A stretch of DNA of 64,000 nucleotides from Eudromia elegans (lineage: Eukaryota; Chordata; Aves; Tinamiformes; Tinamidae), in assembly GCA_003342815.1 (NCBI GenBank), contig PTEX01000295.1:766883-830882 (forward strand), written 5' to 3'. Shown piece after piece: positions 58,212-64,000 of the stretch. The number at the start of each line of letters is the position of its first letter. Position 1 is the first letter of the stretch. Position numbers and translations under genes: made by a program. The notes beneath the pieces were generated by a model. The model saw only the letters and a list, made by a program, of their open reading frames with translations. It was not told the origin of the DNA and searched no databases.

Positions 58212-60525
58212 CCTTTTCTTGCTCAAAAGGTCATGGCATATGCAAATGAGCCCTGCCAAAAGCCCAAATACTTATTATTTTATCTTCCTTTTATATATAT
58301 ATATAAATACACACAGATAGACAGAATTATAGAGATCGAACCATTGTATATATACCACATGACAAGCAAGATAAGAAGAGATGAAAAGGACAACAACAGA
58401 GGAGGCCAACACCAGACATAGCCCAACAGCAAAACACAGGCTAGACCCACAGCAAACAAATAAATTACAACTAGGCACAGGGCACACAAGAGAAGAGGTA
58501 CAGGACTAGATGGACAGAATAGTACAGTTCCAAAACCTAGGAGACAAAGAAGATCAAAAGGGCATGATGAAAAAAAAAAAAAAAAAAAAAAAAAAACAGG
58601 GACAAGAGTGAAAACATGAGAAAGGCAGGAGCACACACAGAGGGGGAAAGAATAGGAAGAGGTCAGGAAACAGGAAACACAGAGGAAATTGTGACAACAG
58701 GCAACAGAGGAAGGAGATGCATATAAAAGGGGTCTCAAACCGCCAACACAATCATCACATTTGCCCATAGAAATCTGTGTATTCCTCAAGCATGCCTAAG
58801 ATATCTGTCAGCATGTCCATTCAATCACCAGACCTGGACTAGCCACCCAGAACCCACCCAATAGGAAAATGATCAGAGACATCAGTAGCAGCAACACACC
58901 AGAAAGAACAAGACCAGGTACTACTTTTGGCAGGAATCAGCAAAAAGACAAGCAACAACAGCACCAGCAGCACAGGACCAGGATGGCACATGGCAGCCAG
59001 ACAAGATCCAGCCACCACAACCAAGCACCCACAAAAAAATCATGACACCCATGCCCAGCTACCACACACACGACAAAATAACCACAACCATCAAAACAGA
59101 GATATGCACCACCCAGGTGCACCCACACATAGTGGCCACAAACACAAATCCAGGCAAAAGGTTGACATGAACCACCACAAATACACCACAACTGCAGGCA
59201 CACACACCAAAGACGACTCAGATAATAAGAGCAGAAACCCACAAACAAGCAGAAGGACAACCACAAAAATCACCATCAAAACCAAGATGAACACAGCAAA
59301 CACCACAGAGGACAGCAGCAGCAAGACCAAGGACTAGAGGAAAATCTCAGCTAACACCTAGGACCAGAATACTACCCCCACACAATCCAAAATCACCACA
59401 ATGGCATTATGCTACACCTAACAATGATATAAAGATGACATCCACCCATACACCACCCCAACAGCATCACAAAGACAGGAGCAACCAAGGACACACCTGG
59501 CAACACTGTACCAATAGAGACATAAACCTAACAGCACATACCAGACAATAAACATACATCAATCCTCAGATCTCATAGAGACAAGGACAGCCCAAGAGCA
59601 CATTGTTGCTGTGCATGGACAATTCAATGTGCTCACTAGGATCCCCTCTGAAGCAGGGAAATCCATCAAGGAGACTCCTCACAATTGAGAAACCGTGGTC
59701 ACAACAGACTCATAGGACCTAAATCATACCACATTTTCTGTCTGAACCAATTATATGGGTTTTGGACAGGTACAAAAAACCCCACATAAACCAAGAACTA
59801 TTAGCCTAGTCTGAATCTGAAACTACACTCTGCAGCAAATAGAGTCCTCTCCTACAGAGTCTGAAAATCACAGAATTCCAACACACTCAGGCCAACAATA
59901 GGACCAACCGCCACCCAGCACACCCAGACCAAGACAGCACATAACACACCAAGGAACACAGGGACCAATGGGCCAAGAACACAAAGAGTTAGAATGCTAG
60001 AGATGTACTCACTGGGATTCAGGAGATTAGATGAGCAGTTAAAGTTGTAGGGAACCTAGCTTAAAATCACAAAATCCCAATTGGGAACTCCCAATGCTGT
60101 AGTAAGCCTAAACTGATGGCAAATTTTGACATACATATTAAAAGATCAACCCAACAACACTCAATCCCTCCAACCACACCAGAACAGCTAAAACGAAGGA
60201 ATTAATCTCAAACCAAATACACGACACCACCACTTCACACCCCCAACACCCACCGTACCCACAACTTGACCCATCTCAAGGATGGAGGTGACCCCATAAG
60301 CTGATTCCCAGGATAACCGTTAACATAGGTTTAATGGAAACAACTACAGGTCACACTTTAAAATTACAAGAGGAGCTTAGGAGTTCAGGGCTTTAGAGAT
60401 TAGGGGGCAAGGAAAAAGGGGGAGGGAGTACAGTGTACAGGTGGAGGGTAAGAGTTGAATATAGAGTTATAGAGTTGTTATTAGGGTCAGAGTTGGGGCT
60501 AAAGTTGTACTTGTAATTAAATCAT
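58212..60525. other. A/C-skewed non-genic stretch
   Basis: From about 58,400 to 60,250 the plus strand is strongly rich in A and C and poor in T and G, without a clear period. It has a 27-A run at 58,570-58,596 and a TATA dinucleotide run at 58,293-58,304. Long frames (58,927-59,337 plus; 58,280-58,789 minus) follow from the skew and have no domain. From 60,300 it shifts to A/G-rich and leads into the TTAGGG array. Confidence 0.6.
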
Positions 60526-60736
60526 TGGGGTTTGGGGTTTAGGGTTTGGGTTAGAAAAAGCCATGTAGGCTTAGGGTTAGGGTTCAGGGTTAGGGTTAGG
60601 GCCATTTAGGGTTAGGGGTTAGGGTTAGGTTTAGGGTTTAGGGTGAGGGCCATTTAGGCTTAGGGGTTAGGGTTAGAGGTTAGGGCCATTTAGGGTTATG
60701 GGTTAGGGTTAGGATTAGGGTTTAGAGTTAGGGGCA
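60526..60736 (+). repeat. Degenerate interstitial telomeric repeat (TTAGGG)n
   Basis: Many TTAGGG/TTTAGGG/TTAGGGG units, G-rich on the plus strand, interrupted at intervals of about 50-60 bp by GCCATTTAGG (about 60,601, 60,647, 60,685), which gives a higher-order period. It is followed by non-telomeric sequence, so it is interstitial or subtelomeric rather than the chromosome terminus within this window. Confidence 0.93.
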
Positions 60737-62270
60737 GGTGGTGTTTGCTCATGTGTGCGGTTGTGTCCTGCTATGTAATAGCCGATGGTCGTGTGTAGTG
60801 TTGTGTGTTGTGTTGTGCTGCTGCATTGGTCATGTCTTAGTGTGCTGATGTGTAGTGGTGCATGCTTAGTATGTTCTGTGGGGAGAAGGAGATGTTTCAG
60901 AGCAGGTATTCCCTTGCAGATGAGCAGAGTGAGCGGAGCAAAGGAGCCTGTGTCTTTACAAATGNGAAATCCTCCACATTCTTGGGGGAAGATGCCTAGG
61001 GAGTACAGGCAAGGAGATTACACCATACGTGCGTGATTGGGTGCAGTTGACATCAGGGGAAAGCAGGAGGGGGGCANAGAGATCCACAGAATGAACCATA
61101 GCAGAGCGGGCACGAGTGTAACAAGCTAATGCAGATTAACTCTGACACCCAGGGGAGGCACTGCCTGCAAAGACCCAGGGACTTTTCCATCAGCAAGCCA
61201 GCATGTGAGCCACAACCACGCCATTGCTGATGCCTCTGAGCTCTGGGCAAAGACTCCTTTTCTTAAGCAGCTGCTTTACCCACTCCTCTTCTGCCCCACC
61301 TTGCGTAGAGCTCTCCCTCCAGAAGCTCANGTCCTCTGAGCACAATGCTGCCGTCTGCCAACCTGTGGCATCATGAAGCATGCGTGGGCTCTGCACCCAC
61401 CTGCTTGTTGCTGCTTGCCTCATGGGCTTGCCAGTCTCGAGCTACTGCCTGGGCCTGCTCTCAAAGCTGCCCTTCTGAGGCCCCAGCAAGAACCCCCATT
61501 TCTTTGGTGACAACTTGCCCCTCTTCAAACTGCCCTGCTCTCACAGCAGCCGGCTCCGCAAAGCACACTCCCTTTTATGATCCTCGCTATGCTGCACGTG
61601 CCAGCAGCAGCTGAGAGCAAGAAAGCTTTGCCTACACATTCTTCCCATCTCACCAGCTTAGCCCTCTTGGATGGAAGCTGCCGTGTTCTCTAGGCACCTT
61701 CCTCACAAGATCCTTCCTTGCAGACCAACACAGCTGTAGCTTTGCTGAGCACGCTCCTGCAGCCCTTCCTAACCCCTACACCTAGAGNGTCACAAAGAGA
61801 ACGGGGAACCAGGGCCTCAAGGAAGCCATTGCCTGTGCACAGCTTTGCCTTCTTCCATGCTTAGCATGCTTTGCAGGACAGCAATTAGACATATCCCATC
61901 TTACATCCCACACATTGGCATGGCGCTCCTAAAAGCAGCTGCCGCTGATTTCGGTTTTCCTCGGATTGTGGAGGAGAAAGGAAAGAATAGGAGTTGTGCT
62001 AAAATCTGAAAAAAAAAAAAAATGCACGAAGGAAAACTCAAAAGGAAACATTTCTTTGAACTGAGGGTGAGATTGTCAGGGAGTGCTGACACGAGCAAGT
62101 TTTCTTGGGTCATCTGAAGAAATTTATCTGGAAACTTTGGGGACAAGGAGCAAGATTCACTGAGGACAGCTCAGAACATATCATGGCAGTGTGCAGAGGT
62201 ACCTAACAAGAGGAACAGGGGGAAAACGCCCCCAGGGGTTTATTTGGAAGAGAAAATGACCGTCCTCACC
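60737..62270. other. GC-richer sequence, no gene firmly recognised
   Basis: Base composition rises toward the gene at the right end. Single N bases occur at 60,965, 61,077, 61,330 and 61,787. Minus-strand frames at 61,190-61,423 and 61,901-62,146 might be 3' exons or UTR of the gene to the right, but they show no motif. Confidence 0.4.
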
Positions 62271-62511
62271 TAGGATGCGTGCGAGCTATGGCAGCATTGC
62301 TCTATCCCCCGACACAGAGCCTCCACCACTCTTGCTGTGACCTCTGCACTGCTCTCGGGGCCCTGCTGGGCTCTTCANGTGCGCCGCTGCTCTCGTTGCC
62401 CCGTGATGCAGCGGCAGCAGAACGCTCTGCGCAGAGCGCCAAGTGCTGTCCTGAGCCACGAGGGCCATCGCTGGGGAGCCGCTACGTGCGCGATGGCACT
62501 GGTGCCTGCGG
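62271..62511 (-). CDS. Possible third exon of the unrecognised gene
   Basis: A strong acceptor ('tctctgcttcccccgcag', ending at 62,512) opens an exon whose phase fits the preceding exon (one base carried over). It reads IAHVAAPQRWPSWLRTALG and then a Cys/Arg-rich piece. An N at 62,379 and an apparent stop directly after it make the remainder uncertain. A donor-like CTAG/GTGAGG lies at about 62,271. It may be real with a sequence error, or decayed. Confidence 0.4.
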
Positions 62512-62709
62512 GGGAAGCAGAGACGGCCTGAGAGGCTGGCCGGGCGGCAGGAAACACCTGCCTGTCCCCGGCACCAAGGGCTTCCCGAGGAGCTGTGGTC
62601 TCAGCACGGCACGGCAGCCCCCAAGCGCTTCCTGCTGCCCGCCTCAGTGCCACTTGTTGTGCCGGGAGAGGCCCCTGTCCCCAGCAGGGCTCTCCACTCG
62701 GGCACGTAC

Positions 62710-62779
62710 CTGGCTCAACATGCGGTGCGGGCCTGCAGGAGGGCGAGGACTTCTCCTCCTCTTGGGGCTCCGAGGCCTC
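62710..62779 (-). CDS. Second exon of the unrecognised gene (70 nt)
   Basis: Flanked on the minus strand by an acceptor 'gctctgcccgtgcag' and donor CCAG/GTACGT. It encodes an acidic peptide EASEPQEEEKSSPSCRPAP and then HVEP, ending in phase 1. It is separated from the first exon by a 480-bp intron. Composition (Glu/Ser/Pro) continues that of exon one. The product is unknown. Confidence 0.6.
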
Positions 62780-63259
62780 CTGCACGGGCAGAGCAAGAAC
62801 ACTCAGCCGTCGGCCATCAACTGCTGCTGCTCAGGGTACCAGTGCTCCGGGGTGCACAGGGAGAGGGTTGGAGCTTGGGGGAGGAGGCCCACGGCTGTGT
62901 GTCCCGAGGGAAGGGACCTGCAGCTGCCACGGCCGTGGGACAAGACTCGTTGTGGGGCTGTAGCAGCTGGGCTGGGCTGGGGCCGTGATGCACAGGGCGA
63001 ACGGAGGCAGCCGGCTGCCCTGGGCTGAACATGGCACAAGGTGGAGGGGACATGAGGCCTGTGCCTTCGGCGCTCGGAAGCAGAGAGGACTCGGCACCTC
63101 CTCACGGCAAACAGCACAGAGGGCAAACGGTGGGGGGTGACAGTGGGGCACCGTGGGCAAGGGGGTGCCACGAGATGGGGCAATTGTGGGCAAGCCCGCA
63201 CACAGCTCCCACGGCAGCTCCTTGCGATGCTGGGGACAGCTGAGGTGCTGCTTGCTCAC

Positions 63260-63973
63260 CTGGGCAGCAGGGCCTGCAGCCAGGGGAGACGCTGCTGCTC
63301 TCCTTTCCTGCAGCACGCTTTCCCTAGGGCTGCTTTCCCTAGGGCTGCTGCTAAGCTCCTTGCAAGGCATCTCAGGCAAGGGAGCCGCTTCTGGCACACT
63401 TTCTGCAGGAAGCGATGGCGACAAAGCAGCATTTTCCCCTGCAGGCTGAGGGTGGCTGCACGCAGGGGAGGCCTCTGCTTCTGTTCCAGCACTTGCCCAC
63501 GGTGAGAGACACACGCAGTCCTCTGCGTCCGGAAAGCCCTTGGTCAAAGCAGGTGCTCCTGGCTCGCCTCCTCTGGGCACTCCGGCCTCAAGGCAGGGGC
63601 TCTCCACGGCNCCAGGTGCCTCGCTCACAGCCTCCNTGTCCCCGACGGCAGGCGAGCAGGGCACCTTCTGCTGGGCNGTCTCCTTGTTCCCCAAGAGGCT
63701 CCAGAGGCCGGGTCTGACCCACGTCAAGGCGCTACTTTCCTCTACCTCCTCCCCTTGCACAAGCTCTTCGTCACTGTCCTCGTCCTCATCAGCCCGCTCC
63801 CTTGGGTCCTCGTGCAGTGNTCCCAGGCCTCTCTTCCCTCTCGCCGCCTCCTGCGTCGGGGCGTGAGCATAGAGCCGCTCCAGCACCTCCCACTTGCACC
63901 TCACGTCCCTGAGGAGCTCCACGCGCGTCATCTCTGGTCTCCAGAGGTCAGGGAAGGAGTTTCTGGCGAGGAG
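63260..63973 (-). CDS. Exon of an unrecognised acidic Pro/Ser-rich protein (238 codons)
   Basis: The minus-strand exon has a textbook acceptor (pyrimidines then 'cttgtag', ending at 63,974) and donor CAG/GTGAGC (63,260/63,259). Length is 714 nt, exactly 238 codons, open throughout and phase 0 at both ends. Residues 1-50 read as a folded helix-rich piece (NSFPDLWRPEMTRVELLRD, KWEVLERLYAHAP). An acidic run follows (RADEDEDSDEEL), then a long Pro/Ala/Ser/Glu low-complexity tail. Four N bases fall inside (63,611, 63,636, 63,677, 63,820). It belongs to no family I can name with confidence. The gene continues beyond the right window edge (5' exons). Confidence 0.7.
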
Positions 63974-64000
63974 CTACAAGGAGAGAGGCAGCTTTGTGAA

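Noticed and set aside
58927-59337. 136-codon Thr/His/Lys-rich frame
   Set aside because: Explained by A/C skew, which removes stop codons; no domain.
54563-60736. Head-to-head telomere fusion (TTAGGG meeting CCCTAA)
   Set aside because: Order is C-rich satellite, then G-rich repeats 3 kb later, the opposite of a fusion point, and the satellite unit is not plain CCCTAA.
62831-63931. Single 366-codon minus-strand protein
   Set aside because: The frame runs through a strong CAG/GTGAGC donor at 63,260; codons beyond it are intronic. The exon model is preferred.

Overview
The window looks like bird genomic DNA. The main reason is four CR1 LINE pieces ending in the avian-type 3' tail (a 'cttccaacctta' stem followed by ATTCTRTG-like octamers). 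Degenerate TTAGGG repeats and ERVs with 6-bp target duplications fit this. No bacterial-style gene organisation is present. The species cannot be told from the sequence. Isolated N bases occur only in two repetitive or GC-rich stretches (37.4-38.0 kb and 60.9-63.9 kb).

Layout: (1) 1-31.3 kb is mostly non-genic. It holds three plus-strand CR1 elements (1.23-3.79, 9.63-10.45 and 14.48-17.34 kb), two probable ancient minus-strand CR1 scraps, and long unique AT-rich sequence in which I recognise no exon. (2) 31.3-42.3 kb is rearranged and repeat-rich. It contains a six-unit tandem repeat, a pair of ~0.82-kb inverted repeat arms (32.28-33.99 and 41.04-41.86 kb), a 23-bp minisatellite with a 1.03-kb duplication and a strand switch, and two solo LTRs with exact 6-bp target-site duplications. 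One solo LTR sits inside one inverted-repeat arm. (3) 42,357-51,168 is a full-length but inactivated 8.8-kb endogenous retrovirus (ERV) on the plus strand: LTR, tRNA-Lys-type primer binding site, gag, pro, pol, env, polypurine tract, LTR. It lies inside what reads as one exon of an unrecognised minus-strand host gene or pseudogene, whose pieces are at 41.8-42.34 and 51.17-52.2 kb. (4) 53.8-54.56 kb is a second decayed copy of that gene family, cut off by a 3.3-kb satellite (54.56-57.85 kb) built from CCCTTTATGCCCTAG-like units. (5) 57.85-60.5 kb has a pyrimidine tract, a 31-bp-arm hairpin and about 2 kb of A/C-skewed DNA. (6) 60.53-60.74 kb is a degenerate TTAGGG array. (7) 62.27-63.97 kb holds two well-supported exons, and one possible exon, of an unrecognised minus-strand gene.

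Together the right half has subtelomeric or heterochromatic character: satellites, telomere-like repeats, ERVs, duplicated and decaying genes. The most informative object is the provirus. Its gag-pro-pol layout is betaretrovirus-like (dUTPase-like segment, tRNA-Lys primer, pro and pol overlapping in the -1 frame at a T TTT TTG heptamer), whereas its envelope transmembrane subunit is of the covalent CX6CC alpha/gamma type. Its LTRs differ by only about 2% by eye, yet its genes carry many breaks.
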